A stretch of 64,000 nt of DNA, from assembly GCA_023052935.1 (NCBI GenBank), contig CM041294.1:102456116-102520115 (forward strand). Reading direction: 5' to 3'. How positions within the stretch are numbered: position 1 is the first letter of the stretch; every line of letters starts with the position of its first letter. This DNA is from Piezodorus guildinii. Its lineage: Eukaryota > Arthropoda > Insecta > Hemiptera > Pentatomidae. The position numbers and the translations under genes were made by a program. Positions 47,962 to 60,091 of the stretch are shown in pieces. The notes under the pieces were generated by a model. It was not told the DNA's origin and ran no database searches. It saw only the letters and a list, made by a program, of their open reading frames with translations.

Positions 47962-48192
47962 TCATTTTATATCAGAGCATATTTCACCGGAAAATAATGG
48001 AGACATTCTCCCGTCCCTGCGGTTGAGCTTATCCAGTGAGAAGCTCATTTCCATACAAATGGCCTGGATAACGCTAGCTGGTAATAGGCGACTTATGGTC
48101 GAAATGGAATAGTTTGTGGTCATCATGATGAGGTATGGTCGTGCGTTATAGTTGGTAAAAGGGTAGCACTTCAAACTCATATCAATCATCAC
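47962..48192 (-). other. unassigned open frame, 76 codons
   Basis: A GC-richer patch with overlapping open frames on both strands. The minus frame (IDMSLKCYPFTNYNARPYL...) looks more protein-like, but no splice sites, family motif or repeat partner was found. It may be a decayed element. Confidence 0.2.
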
Positions 48193-48674
48193 ACGTCAGT
48201 AACTAAAATAATCTTGTCTTATAAATTACAAAATATACGTATTGAAATAGACTATTTTCGGTTATCTATAATCTGTTAGGGCAGTTTGATTTCTAAATAA
48301 GAAAAGAGATATTAATTTAGAAAATCATAGGCCATAAACATACTATTTGTATTGTTGATGAATAGTACTACTACATAGTAGAACGATAGTTGAGGCATTG
48401 TACATATAATTTATTTGGTGAGCGAATATACAATTACATCCGATCTCTATGGGCAAAGGTTATAATTAACATGAGAGATACACTTATTGGATAAACGATG
48501 CTGCCCAACTTAATTGGGTTGCTTTAACACAGCACTCTTATATTTTCCTATTGGAAAATTTTTAATATAGTATAATTTTAACAATATAAATACATTAAAT
48601 TAATAGATATAGGTTGAAAATTCTTACAGCTAATTATTGATTTTGGGTTGGGGATAGGAGCTAATAGTTAGTCA

Positions 48675-48945
48675 CCTGAGGTGTAGTGGCTAAGAGCCCA
48701 TGATCGGAGGCTCAATCTCGACAGAGGATACTAACATATTTCATTGGCAGTAAAAAAATCCTCAGTTATGCCGTCCTTCGGAGAGGATGTAAAAGGGATG
48801 TCCTGAACATGTGAGATGTCATGTACGTATCAAAGCTCCCTATCTTAATTAAACCTGGATAGAAAAAATTTATAAATCCTATTGTAGCATCCTCTGATTA
48901 GCCACAGTGACATTGAAGTGACAATAAATAAATAAACAACATATA
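48675..48945 (+). mobile_element. SINE family 3, plus-strand copy
   Basis: Head CACCTGAGGTGTAGTGGCTA, then GCCGTCCTTCGGAGAGGATG, CTTAATTAAACCTGGATAG, GATTAGCCACAGTGACATTG and a tail of AATAAATAAATAAAC. Same order as 24830-25130. Confidence 0.75.
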
Positions 48946-49533
48946 GGAGTTGTTAGCCGTAAGGAGTAGGATGGGCAACTGTATAGCTGTACTGAGTTAA
49001 GACTTTAAAGTTTAGCTGAACGGATTAAAAAAGGTGAATGAGAGGCAGTCATTGTTTATATTACAACATAAATAACATGGCATAAAATACGAAATAAAAT
49101 ACTATTAGTTTTCAAGAAACTTCATTAAAATTATAAATAAAAGTTACTTTAAAGAAGGTCGTAAATGAATATTGAGGGAATCACGAGTTTATTTTCTCTT
49201 TTTTTTCTTTCACCAGCTAATATGGGTTACAATTGAGGTTCGATTAGATTTTCAAGAAATCCTTGAGGTGAATTTCTATATCATATCCAAGTCAAATGTA
49301 ACATTGAAAATTGATTTAGAAAAAGTTACGTTTGAAATAGAAACGGTTACATAGCTTTGGAAAAAGTAATATTTGATATGGAAAAGATTACATTTGACTT
49401 GGAAATGGTATATATTGTTTTGCATGTAAATTTGTGAAGTTACTTTCGAACTCTTATAACCGTTTAGCTCTTTTAAAATAAAACTGTTGCATAAAATAAA
49501 ATTAATCCAATTAATATTTATTATTTTTCTATA

Positions 49534-49760
49534 GCCGCTGGCTAACTTGGAAGAGGATGAGCTTCCAGGAGTTTATTCTCCTGAGGAATATAGTTCAGCG
49601 ACGGTACCCGAATTAGCCGTGAGATATTTCTCTTGTTCTAACTGCATCTCATTATACCCAGCCTAATTGTCGACAGTTCTGGCCCTAACTTCTCCGGCTA
49701 GTTGGCCAACTCGCTCAAAAGTCCACGGTTCATTGCTATAGTTTAGAGCTGAAATACTGA
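49534..49760. other. unassigned GC-richer patch with exon-like frame
   Basis: On plus, after a TTTTTCTATAG acceptor-like site, a frame reads LANLEEDELPGVYSPEEYSS and stops after 42 codons. The minus strand also has a protein-like frame (NEPWTFERVGQLAGEVRA) with two stops. Either a terminal exon or a decayed element; undecided. Confidence 0.25.
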
Positions 49761-49979
49761 GCGTAGAGTTGAAGATTAGATATAAAAAAAAATGATACAT
49801 TCTGATAATTAGTAAGTGTTTCGGAGGGGGGAAAACTTAACAATCGTAAAGAATTATACAATATTTTTTTAAAAATTCTGTTAATTTTCTTATTGTTTTT
49901 TCAAATTTATTATAACAGGTAGTACCTTTCCCTTCGAGCCACTTAGTGTTATTCTTGACATGCTTTCTTCTCTCTTGTA

Positions 49980-50235
49980 ACTTTTTTTTTTTTTTTTTTT
50001 TTTTTTGTCCACCCCTACCTCGCCATTGAAGGCTATACGGGTTTCTCTCGGCCAGGGGTGAGGGCGGGGGATATATGCCGAGATAAAATCCCCAGCACGA
50101 GAGACGAACTCGTAATTATTTGGTTTTCACTTTTTGGTTATCAATTGCTAGGCAACGCATGCTCACAGCAACGCGCGCTAACACGTCAGCTTTACCAAGC
50201 TAGATATATAGTTTTCTTAGCTGAACTGCGGTCAG
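49980..50235 (-). mobile_element. SINE family 4, minus-strand copy
   Basis: Reads on minus TTGGTAAAGCTGACGTGTTA, GCGTTGCCTAGCAATTG, then ACGAGTTCGTCTCTCGTGCT and CCTGGCCGAGAGAAACCCGT, with a poly-A tail (T run at 49983-50006). Shares this order with 33795-34090. Confidence 0.6.
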
Positions 50236-50559
50236 ACTCATTTCAACTTCGCGATCTTACCAATCTAGCTATCTTATTTCTTCCCTCATTCTCATTCACG
50301 GCTGGAATATTAATTTAGTCCATTAAGGTTTAATTTCAGATTCCTTTCCAGTATTATTTTTATTCTTTATACTATTCATCCAGTACTATTCCTCCTTTAT
50401 TTAATATAGGGATATTTCTAACGCTGCTGTTTCTCACCATTTTCTTTTAATGTCCAGCTTCGTAGTCAAAAAAACTGAAAAGAAAAGTATAGACAATAGA
50501 CTTAAAAAATAATGCCTTAGTATATTTTTATCTATATCTCCCTTTTCTACAATTTTTTT

Positions 50560-51240
50560 TTGTTACGGCCAGCTTGGGACCACGCTACTACTGTTTTCTT
50601 TTGACCCAGTATTGCCTCATCTTCTCTTCATGCTCTTTTTTTAATTCTTTAGTCGACCTCATACCTGTTTTGCGTTTAGGTTTCGTCTGAAAACTTTGGA
50701 GTCCGTCAAGTTTTTTTTTAAAAGGATCACGTTCTTAAATATCTGTCTTTGTGATTCCCACCTTCTGCAAATCTTTCTCCATCTCAGTGAACCAGGACCC
50801 ATCGATCTTCTTTCGTAGAAAATACGTGAAAATTCTTGTAGTCAATCTTACTTGGTTAATGCTTATGGCCAGAAAATTCGATCCTCCTAATCCGCATAAA
50901 GTCCGTCATTTTTTCCCACCTAAGTAAACAGTTCCTAGTTATTTCTCCTTCTATATAGCCTGAAGCCTTTCTTAAAATTCTTCTTTCTCATATTTCTTGA
51001 CCTTCCATCATTGCTTTTCTATTCATCGCAAGGGACTCTGCATACAATGGTCCTAGTCAAATTACGGTATAGTGCCGTACTTTAAGAGTTTAAAGATATT
51101 GATCTCTTATTAAAGACACCCTTGGTCAGCTGGTAAGCAGTCTCTTTTTTATTTTTCTAATACGCGATGTGAAGGCTTCCTTCTCTGAGATCCTCAGTCC
51201 TATCCATTCATCCAGGTACTTGAACTTGTCGGCCTGCTTA
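50560..51240 (-). mobile_element. degenerate LINE C-terminal region
   Basis: Minus frames read DKFKYLDEWIGLRISEKEAF, then GPLYAESLAMNRKAMMEG, RRILRKASGYIEGE and MTDFMRIRRIEFSGHKH. These are C-terminal motifs of RTE-like LINE polymerases. Many stops; 5' and 3' ends not resolved. Confidence 0.7.
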
Positions 51241-51570
51241 ATTTTTTAATAAATGATAAGAATCATCGATGTGGATTATTCACATTTTTCTCAACACTTT
51301 TTTTTTGGTTTTGTTTCAAAAATTGCGATTCCCTTCAGTACCCTTAAATAATTTCATTTAAGATTTAAAATAATAGATTTTTTGGGATCGAAATGAAAAT
51401 ATGTAATTTAACATTTAAGAAAATGCACTAAATAATAATTTTCAACCAGTGATACTTCATCTATACAGCAAAATTATAAACGTTAGGGTATTTTTGAAAT
51501 CATAGTATATTTCATTTTCTGATTTATTAAAAACAAATAATAATAAAAAAAGATATTCACCTTTTTATTT

Positions 51571-51574
<4 letters not shown>

Positions 51575-51613
<39 letters not shown>
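51575..51613. repeat. (AT)n microsatellite
   Basis: About 39 bases of pure AT dinucleotide. Confidence 0.95.
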
Positions 51614-51620
<7 letters not shown>

Positions 51621-52679
51621 TATATAATATTTATTTCAAATGTGAAAAAAACAAACAATGTGAACAACAAGAACACGGTAATGAGGGATAAAATTTTCAA
51701 GCCGATTTTTTATCCTTTAACTCGATTGCGAGCGGCTGTTGAAGTGCTCAAATCATAAAAGTATTAATATCTTCTTAAATAAGCAATATCAACCGACATT
51801 TACTTCCAGTTTTGTGCCTTTTCCAGAAAATATCTTTAAAGCAAATTGAGATGATATGAGTATGCTACACCACCACCTACTCCCTTTCAAAAACACGCTT
51901 TCAGGAAAAAATGTAGGATTTTACCAAACAGTTTATTCGAAAAAATATTGACATATAGGTTTCATTAGCACTAGGTTTCATGAGTATAATCATACGCTCT
52001 GATAGTTTAGCGTTGTTGATTTTCTGAGCTGCGACTCAGATGTCAGCTGTTAGCAACAAGATATCCAATAGGTCTGCTTCGATACGGCCCTTGGTCTCCT
52101 ATTATTATATTTCCTCCTCCCCACGGTATTTATTACATTCTCTGACATATCTCATCTTCCACCAGCATGGCCACGACTGGCCGGACCTATATATAATTCG
52201 AACCTAGATCCTCTCACACCAGCCCAACTATAATAATAGAAATTATTATGGTGGCTGTGTCCAATTAAATAAAACAGCAGTAATTTAAAAAAGTAAATGA
52301 AAAAAATGGCAATCTATTATTAATTATTTTTTTCAATATTTTATTAGTCAATTTGTCATCTCAATTATAGGAAAAGCTTGTAATTTATTTTTAAAATAAA
52401 ATAAATATCCAAAGGATTTGGCATCCAGAATCATTTAAAATAATTATTTGGTGCTGAAAAATTGTAAATAAAACCTTTATTATAAAAAACATATAATGAT
52501 TTCAGCTACACAAAATATTTTAAAACTTTGAGTACAAAACTACTAATTGGACGATACGTAAAAATGATAAATTCACTATGTTGAAATTAAATATATTTCT
52601 TATCTTCGTTCTAATCGCACCTGTTGAAGTTATCTGACAATAAGCAAGCACATTTGTATAAAACAGCGTCACACTTAAT

Positions 52680-53270
52680 AGGTATAGGGAAGAAAAGTTC
52701 CTAACAGCTTCCCTTCCAAGGCTTTAAATTAGCAGAGGAGGTCTCTCATTCAGCTTATTTTCAGCCTTCTTTTAACAAGCATTTCAGCTATTGAGAGGTC
52801 GTTAATAACCTTATTGTCTCGTCCGTGCAGTAAACTATGGAAACTCGAATAAAGAGTTCGTATGTGTTGGTCAACTGTTGATTGCTGTAAGTCCGTATGT
52901 AGGGTTATGTTGTTTACACACCAAGTAGCTGTCATTATGAGTCTTAAAATGTATGATTAAAATGACTGCATTTTTTTAATGTGAAATTTTTTTGCTTAAC
53001 TAACTTGTCCTGTAAATAACTTGTCCTGTAAATAACTTGTCCGGTTGAAGCAAGCCCATATGAGCTTAAGTAGTTATATGTATTTATTCAGTTTCTGTCT
53101 AATTTTTGGTTTTTATGATTTATAAAGAACAGAGTATAGTAGTCTAAGTCGCTGGTTGAGGGTCTTTCTTTTCATCTAGCCATGCTGACCACATGTCATC
53201 CTTCGATCGAGCGTTAGTCCTAGATAACGTACAGAAATGGTCTGAGGATTTTGGTGTCTCCGATAGAAAA
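52680..53270 (-). mobile_element. degenerate Jockey-type LINE 3' coding fragment
   Basis: Minus frames read ISVRYLGLTLDRRMTC (with a frameshift), LNQRLRLLYSVL and, after a gap, TATWCVNNITLHTDLQQSTV, the C-terminal motif of Jockey polymerases. Broken by stops. Confidence 0.7.
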
Positions 53271-53854
53271 AAAGTTACGAGTTTTGACTTGTAATATTTT
53301 AATAGAATTTTTCAAATAATAAAAATAAATTCTATTTTAAGTGGTATTGCAGACCTTTTTAAAATGCAATATTTATAATAAAATTAATTAATCGGAAGAA
53401 ACGTATATTGATAATAATAAGATGGTTCCTTTATCTTTCTTATGATTGTTGCCTATGTAATAATAAACTTTTTAGGAAGATAAAACTACAACTATTTATT
53501 AGCAATATTTATTTAAAGATATTATAATTTTTTTCAGAATAAGTAAACTGTTATAGATCGGAGGATATTTTTCCATGTATAATAATTATTTTTTAATAGA
53601 AAAACTGCACATGCATTGTACATGCAGAAATAATATAAAATGAAAAAAAATGGGTATAGTTACTTTCGAAAATGATTGAAAACGGTATTAAATATATGCC
53701 AATATCAAATTAATACATAGGTGTATTTTTAAAAACAAACTACTAGTGCGAATGGAACTTAGAATAATAGAAAATACTCTATGTTAATATTTAATTGATA
53801 TATAAAAAAAAAAATGTCTAGAAAGGACAATTATATAAGAAAATATGAACTAAC

Positions 53855-54015
53855 CCATTAACGACAGCTTCTACCCCGCTTGTTACAGTAGTCCTGTTGA
53901 ATGGTCGCATGTAAGCGTGCATATCTCTGAAGTATTTCTTTATTGTGGAATCAGAGTGGGACCAGGGGATGGTTCCGAACTTGAATGTTGGCTTGTGGCT
54001 GTATGGGTGAGATAG
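53855..54015 (-). CDS. Nmdar2: NMDA receptor subunit 2, start of S2 lobe
   Basis: The 161-base exon lies between a TTTACAG acceptor and a GTTAGT donor. It reads [20 protein letters not shown], then [15 protein letters not shown] and SGVEAVVNG. This is the part of S2 right after the M3-S2 linker; it forms much of the lower lobe that closes on the ligand. It joins exon 54870-54993 in phase 0 (DDHR-LSHP) and exon 20773-20954 in phase 2. The match to arthropod Nmdar2 is clear. Its downstream intron is 32.9 kb and holds most of the mobile elements in the window. Confidence 0.96.
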
Positions 54016-54169
54016 CTGTAAACAAACAATATTGTTGATAAATTATTAGATTTAAATATTTAAAAAATATTTAGCGTGTTTATATAGACTGTTCGAGCTT
54101 TTAAAGATAGTAAATAATATATTTCTGATGTTAAACCTTTTCAGGAAGGCGATTGAACATGCGACATAT

Positions 54170-54690
54170 CAGAAACGCTGATCACAAATCCAACCTATTT
54201 GGATTTCGGAAATCAAACGTATCCAATCCTTTCTGTCCAAAGTTCTTAGAACAATAGTCTATGCACCCTGTTATGTTACAAACAATACCATACATCATGA
54301 CCTCATATCTCTTATGTTCATGACCTCATACCATCCAAATTCTCTATCCACCACAAACTTACTCATCTTCCTAATCCTTTGGCACAATCCCTATCGTGCT
54401 CTAACCAAAACTCGTAGGTTGAAACGGCAGTGGCGAAAGATCTCTAATAGATATGCAACCGGAGTGCTGGCAATGACCAGCTTCTCCATTCATGTCCTGA
54501 GAGTATGTGGCTTTAGCACGCTCACTCAGTCTCAACAAGCTTACTAGACCGGTAACATGGCTGACTGAGAGGCGCTGGGATCTTCTGCTATTGTGCCTCG
54601 ACATAAACTTGTGGCTGTCGGGGTTTGATTTGAAGTTCTCAGGGGCAGTATGTAAATATTGTATATAGGTATGAAAGTATAACATTATAT
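54170..54690 (+). mobile_element. Jockey-type LINE 3' end in the 854 bp intron
   Basis: Plus-strand frames read a decayed C-terminus, then the 3' module (CGTAGGTTGAAACGGCAGTG, GGAGTGCTGGCAATGACCAG), then GACTGAGAGGCGCTGGGATC as in the LINE tail at 19773. It accounts for most of the short intron between the M3 and S2 exons. Confidence 0.7.
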
Positions 54691-54869
54691 TATTGCTTTA
54701 AATGCTCCTCTAATTTCGGATTTTGTGTAAAACATATAAGCAAATCAGGGTGGCAATTTCTTTAGAAGCTGTTACTCAGATGCAATTGCAATCTCAATTA
54801 AGCAAAGTTATTTTTTCCTTATGATAGACTTTTTAATATATTATTTTAATTAGTATAGTTCCACCTTAC

Positions 54870-54993
54870 CCTATGATCGTCAATGCCACTGAATTCGTGA
54901 TATTCTTCTCGGGTTATCATGAACGCTGCCAGGTTAGCAGTGTATATGGCCAGGAACACGACTGCGAACATGGCCCACATGTTTGTCATGAAC
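54870..54993 (-). CDS. Nmdar2: NMDA receptor subunit 2, M3 gate helix exon
   Basis: The 124-base exon starts after a TTTTTTCCAG acceptor and ends at GTAAGG. Its 41 full codons read [20 protein letters not shown], then [26 protein letters not shown] is the nearly invariant M3 gate motif of ionotropic glutamate receptors; its tight packing closes the channel. The first base completes a codon from an exon that should carry M1 and the re-entrant pore loop, but none was found between here and the right edge. The identity is secure. Confidence 0.97.
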
Positions 54994-56089
54994 CTGGAAA
55001 AAACAAACATTATGACACTCTAAGCAATATTTTTTTTTTTTTTTATTTCATCACGACTAGAACTCTTTCATATTGTTTCAGAATATAGAACGAATCTTCA
55101 TCTAATTAAAAAATTTATGAGAGCAAACTTTGAACGAAATATCTTAATGTTCATAATTTTCTATGAGCATCGATATGCTAAATACTCTCTGATTTACAAT
55201 ATTCTAATACCCTCATAATATTCTCACATAATATAAGGAAATTTAAGTCTCTACCAAAAAAAAAAAAAAATAAATAAATAAAATACTGGATTCCAAAAGA
55301 ATTATTGAAAATTAATATTTGTTCGAAAATATAGGGAATTTATGATAAGTCTTATAATTTTTGATGACAAAGATGGTATATTTTTAAATGAGTCTGTTCC
55401 TCTTATTTCTACCACCCCCAAAAAATATAATATAACAAATGTTTGTGTATATTAATTTACTAACTAAAAAAACATCTTAGAGATAATCGTTTAATCCATT
55501 TAAATGGCTTATTCTACTACAAGAGATTATAATACAATATATTATACAATAACAATCAACAAAAAACAATGACGTTATTTATCTGTTTATAATACAGTAA
55601 AAATAATAATGAAAAATGTAAATAATTTTAATGATGAACAAATCTCTTTAATGAAAAGGTAAATATTTGCAATTAGTAGAAAACAAATACAGAAACGAAA
55701 TATGTAATTAAACGTTTATTTGTTCTTTTTTATCTCCAATTATTTAATTGGATCACTTTGGTCGAGTAAATGCTATTGATGAAATATTTTTATTAAAATA
55801 CACCTTTAGTATATGTAATAAATTTCGCCTGTGGCCTAATTTAATATCAAATAAATTTAGAACCTCATATTTGTATGGATGAATAGAGTATAGATGGATC
55901 GTATAGATGAATGAAAATGTGTTAGTATATATTTGTTTTGATAAATTTCATATAGACTTAAATTTTGACGTTATATTTTCCGATTACTCCTTCACGCTTT
56001 GTTTCTTTTCTATATGTCAGATTTCATACAGGGATTAAAAAAAAAAAGTTCTTACAATAAGAGGGATGTGCTGCTGATCTGAGAATTTT
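54994..56089. other. receptor intron, AT-rich
   Basis: First part of the intron upstream of the M3 exon. No pore exon, element end or box motif was recognised. Confidence 0.5.
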
Positions 56090-57290
56090 TTTTAAAAGTA
56101 TTCGTCTGACTGCTATAATTTATCTAGACAGTGTAACCAAACCTGAAAAAGTTTTGAATAAGGTACCTTTTTCTTCTCCAGATTTCGATTTTAGACCAAT
56201 ATCCATCCTTTAATATTTATCAAAGGAAAGGAGCATAGTCCATTTCAAAGCACCTTTTTGGAGGAAAATGGTGCCTTTAGGCTTTACCAAACCATAGGCC
56301 AAAAGAAAATAACATTCCTGATCTTTTTTCGATTTTTCAAAAGCCTTTGACTGTGTCGATCACTCAAGCCTCCTTTGTAAACTACAAGACATTTCCCTGT
56401 CCGATAGTGCCTTGAGCTGGTTGGACTCCTTGTCCCTTCGTTACCATACTCCCATTATCCCCCAAAAACACGTCCATAACTACTTTATCTCTCATGAACT
56501 TTTGCCTATAGATCATCTCTCGCAACGATTTAATTTTCATTCTACATTAATCAACTACAAAAATTCATTCGATATTTCCATTATTACATGTATATTATCG
56601 CAGATGACCTAGCGATTTACTAATCCTTCTATCCTTCCACTTTACTCAAGGCTTACTGTAAAATAACTTATATCAATATACTTTTATTAATAAATAGCTT
56701 GAACCTATCAGTTTCAGAAAATAACCTGAGCTTGAATCGAGCAAAAATAAAGGCATTGTTCATTGGCTCAAGTATATATCTCGATTCGGTTCCCCACTGT
56801 TTACGGCTATTCCCCAATAAAAATCCTATACAGTTCTAAAACTGCATTAAACATCTGGGGAGTACCTTAGATCAAAAATTAACATGAAGTAACCATATTT
56901 CTCAAATTACCAAGAATCCCCTACCCCGTCACTTTGTATATGGGTGTCTAATATATGAAGTTTTCTCTGGCGAAAACGAGATGAGGCTAAAAATATTAAT
57001 GAATAGCTTTATAAGATTTATTTATGGCCTCGCCAGGAAACTAAACATTTCTCACTGGTATTCTGGCCACGGGTGGTTCTTCGTCATTCCCGGAGAAAAT
57101 AGATATTTGGTACATTCTTATTCCAATCCTCACGAACCAAAATACCTTCCTATATCTTTACCATCTTCACTCCACTCTCTTTCGTACATACCCTTAACAC
57201 AAGATCATAACCAACCTACTCTACCCAGACAATGGATTTTCTCTTCCATGACTCTGTTAGCCATATCGTCGTGACTCATTCGTGCTACAT
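56090..57290 (+). mobile_element. degenerate LINE, plus strand
   Basis: Shifting plus frames read DFRPISIL, FSKAFDCVDHSSLLCKLQDI, SDSALSWLDSLSLRYH, a decayed IIADDLAIY catalytic site and LGSTLDQKLT. The order is that of a LINE reverse transcriptase, probably Jockey- or I-group. It is heavily mutated and its ends are unclear. Confidence 0.75.
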
Positions 57291-57294
57291 GGCC

Positions 57295-58440
57295 TGATTC
57301 ACAAAGGTAATAACGTCTATATCCTCGGGCAGTTCATAGAATTCCTTATTTCTTCTTCTCCAGCCTTATTCATCCCTTACTAGCCCATAGATTCTTCGAA
57401 GGATCTTCCTCTCGAAGACCATGAGATTTTTTCTATTCTTTGCGGATACAGTCCATGTCTGGGAGGCTTATTTTAGGACAGGCTCGATGATAGTTTTGTA
57501 TAGATGGACCTTTGTTTTCCAGGTAATTAGCTTCCCCCGGAATGGTTTGAAGAGACCAAAATGGCATCTTTTAGCTCCTGTGATCCTTATCTTTATTTCA
57601 GTGTAAAGATTATTTCATGATATGAACTGAGATTCAAGGTAAATAAAAACTCCTTTAATCTGGTGCACATATATTTAGTTTTATTTTCATTAACAGACAG
57701 TTCCGTGTATGCTGCAGCTCTCTGTAGGACTATGTAAGACTCAGTAAGTGCAGTACAGGATCCCCACCACTATATCAAAGTCATTCGCATAACCGAGAAG
57801 TTGGACAGATCCTTTGAACGGCACCATTATTCAGGTTCTCTTACTACTTTTTCCAAAACCAAATTAAACAGGAAGCACATCTACGCATTTCCTTCCCTTA
57901 GTGTGTATGGACTTTATGCAGACTCTGCACCTAACTTCTCTCATTGTCATTTTTATGAGGCTTATTAGCTTTAAAGGGATCTTCATTTCTTTAAGTACCT
58001 CATATAAAATAAAACGCTTGATACTGTCCTACGCTTTCTTTAAATCTACAAACAAGTGGTGGGTAGGCATCTAATGTTCATGCGCCCTTCCCATGATTAA
58101 TCTGAGGGTATGAATTCTGTCCACTGCAGATTTCCCTCTCCTGAAGCCAATCTGGTACTGTCCGATTTCTCGTTCTTCATGCGTGGTCAGCCTTTGGAAG
58201 AGGATATTCGAGAAGGCTTTTCGGCACTGGGGAGCAGCGATATTCCTTTATAATTAGAACATTCTAACTGTTCTGTTTTCTTATGAAGAGGACATATCAA
58301 CTTACTGCTCCATTGCTGAGGCATCCTTTGTTGAACCTATATCTCGAGAATCAGGGCATAAAGCGTCCTGTGCAGTTCCTCTCCACCATATTTAACAGTT
58401 CTGGCGGTAGTTATGGAGTTTAAAGTTTACTTATGTTTTT
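57295..58440 (-). mobile_element. degenerate RTE-like LINE, minus strand
   Basis: Minus frames read GEELHRTLYALILEI, QQWSSKLICPLHKKTEQLEC, NYKGISLLPSAEK and a decayed catalytic and C-terminal region ending in RRILRRIYG-like sequence near 57390. It resembles the LINE at 2590-5575 and abuts the plus-strand LINE tail to tail. Confidence 0.75.
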
Positions 58441-59256
58441 ATTTATATCTGTTATTTATTTTGATTTTATTAATTTCATAATTGTTAGCTGTTATAATTA
58501 TTATGGGCCTAAATGAATTTATAAGACATGAAAAAAAAAATTCATAGTTCTTTTTTCTTAGAGGAAAAGATGTCACAAAATAATTTTTTTTTTCATGCAT
58601 TCATTCAAAACTTTTTTTTTTTAAATGTATTTTTCTGTAAAAACCTTTATGGTTTCTATGTATGATGGTTCATCGTTCAGCCAGGCCAAAAAAAAAAAGG
58701 TCTGTATAAAATTATTATTAACTTATATTTAAATTTTTGTAGTAATAATCATAGTCATTATATAATAAATTATAAAGATGGATGATTACGTTATTCACAT
58801 GTTTTATCTGAATTTTCCTAGAAAAATAATATCATTTCCGTGTATTGATGCCTTTTGAGCAAAATAGTATTAGGATAAACAGACTTAGAAATCTTTTTTG
58901 CAGGACATTTTGTTTTTACTAGCTTTTTTAAATGAGAATAATATTTTAAAGAGGAATGTTTTTCTACTATAATAATTTGGTAGGTTTAGAGTTGTTACTG
59001 CGATCCAACTAACAGAGCTCCCTGCTGTTTTTATATTACGCTTGAAGAAATAATAATAAGCTTTATTTAAATGAAAATTATAGCACAGATTGCTTTTCAT
59101 TTAATGAAATAGCTTTCACATAAAATTGATCATTTTAGCGAAGATTCGAATCCATTAAATCGTTAAGTGCTTGGGAGTGTAAACATTACTTAACTTGATT
59201 AGATAACTGTTCGAATTGGAGTTCCTTAAAACGAAAAGTTTACTTACTTCATGGAG
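58441..59256. other. receptor intron
   Basis: AT-rich. On minus near 58690-58620 a short frame AWLNDEPSYIETIKVFTEKY ends at a stop followed by A-rich sequence, possibly the end of an unidentified transposon ORF. Confidence 0.3.
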
Positions 59257-59547
59257 TTATTTGTCCTGAATACTATTTAAAATATAACTTGTAATTATGG
59301 ATTTATTGGATTTCTGGTCAAGAGGGAGGAAGGAATAGATGTTTGTGAGATCACGGGGAGTAGTAGGGAACGGGTATTTCAATGATAAGGTTTCATTTTC
59401 CCCCCAAAAATGCTTTACAAAATCGGTATCATTAGTGTTAAAAAGAACTGTAGTGGACAAAAGAATATTTTTTGTGTTAAAGTAATTGACTTCTTCTTCT
59501 TCTGACCTATTACTTGACCTTTTATACGATTTCGAAAATAATATCAA
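59257..59547 (-). other. unassigned open frame, 96 codons
   Basis: A minus-strand frame with ordinary codon make-up (SNRSEEEEVNYFNTKN, LSLKYPFPTTPRDLTNIYSF) ends in TAA just before a GTAAGT-like site (59246-59241). It could be a terminal exon or a remnant of a decayed ORF. It is not any part of an NMDA receptor that I recognise. Confidence 0.25.
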
Positions 59548-59791
59548 TATTGATTCACCAATATTTTCCCGTCCAAATAGTATTAATTAATGCGTGCTAG
59601 TTTTAAAACCTTAATATTTCCTTTTTTTTTTCTATTAACAATATTATTTTTTATTTTATGAAATTATTTTTTTAATTTTACTTACCTATATATGAAATAT
59701 ATAGGACGAGAAATTATTGCGATCGGGAAAATGACCGAATTTCATTTTTCACCGGAAAAATACGTTTTAAGGTCCCCTGAATGCAAGAGTC

Positions 59792-59817
59792 TGTGTGTGT
59801 GTGTGTGTGTGTGTGTG
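59792..59817. repeat. (GT)n microsatellite
   Basis: Thirteen TG/GT units inside family A, at the place where other copies have a short ACACAC stretch. Confidence 0.9.
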
Positions 59818-60091
59818 GTAAGAGTAGCATTAAAACTAAAAGTCGTACGAAACTAAAATGTCGTATTTAAGATACTATACGCACGAGATGCTGCAGTAAC
59901 TTTTTCATCAAAAACGGCTAACCAGAAGAGCCACTTTATACTCTCCATTTTGCACCTTTTTATGAGTTTATCAAGAACGGCTCTAAAAATTTTGATTTAA
60001 CTTCTTCAATCGATTTAAAATTTGATGGGCTTTGATACCATTTCTAATTCAATCAGATTCAAATAGTCTGACGGGGCTTATATGTTGACAT

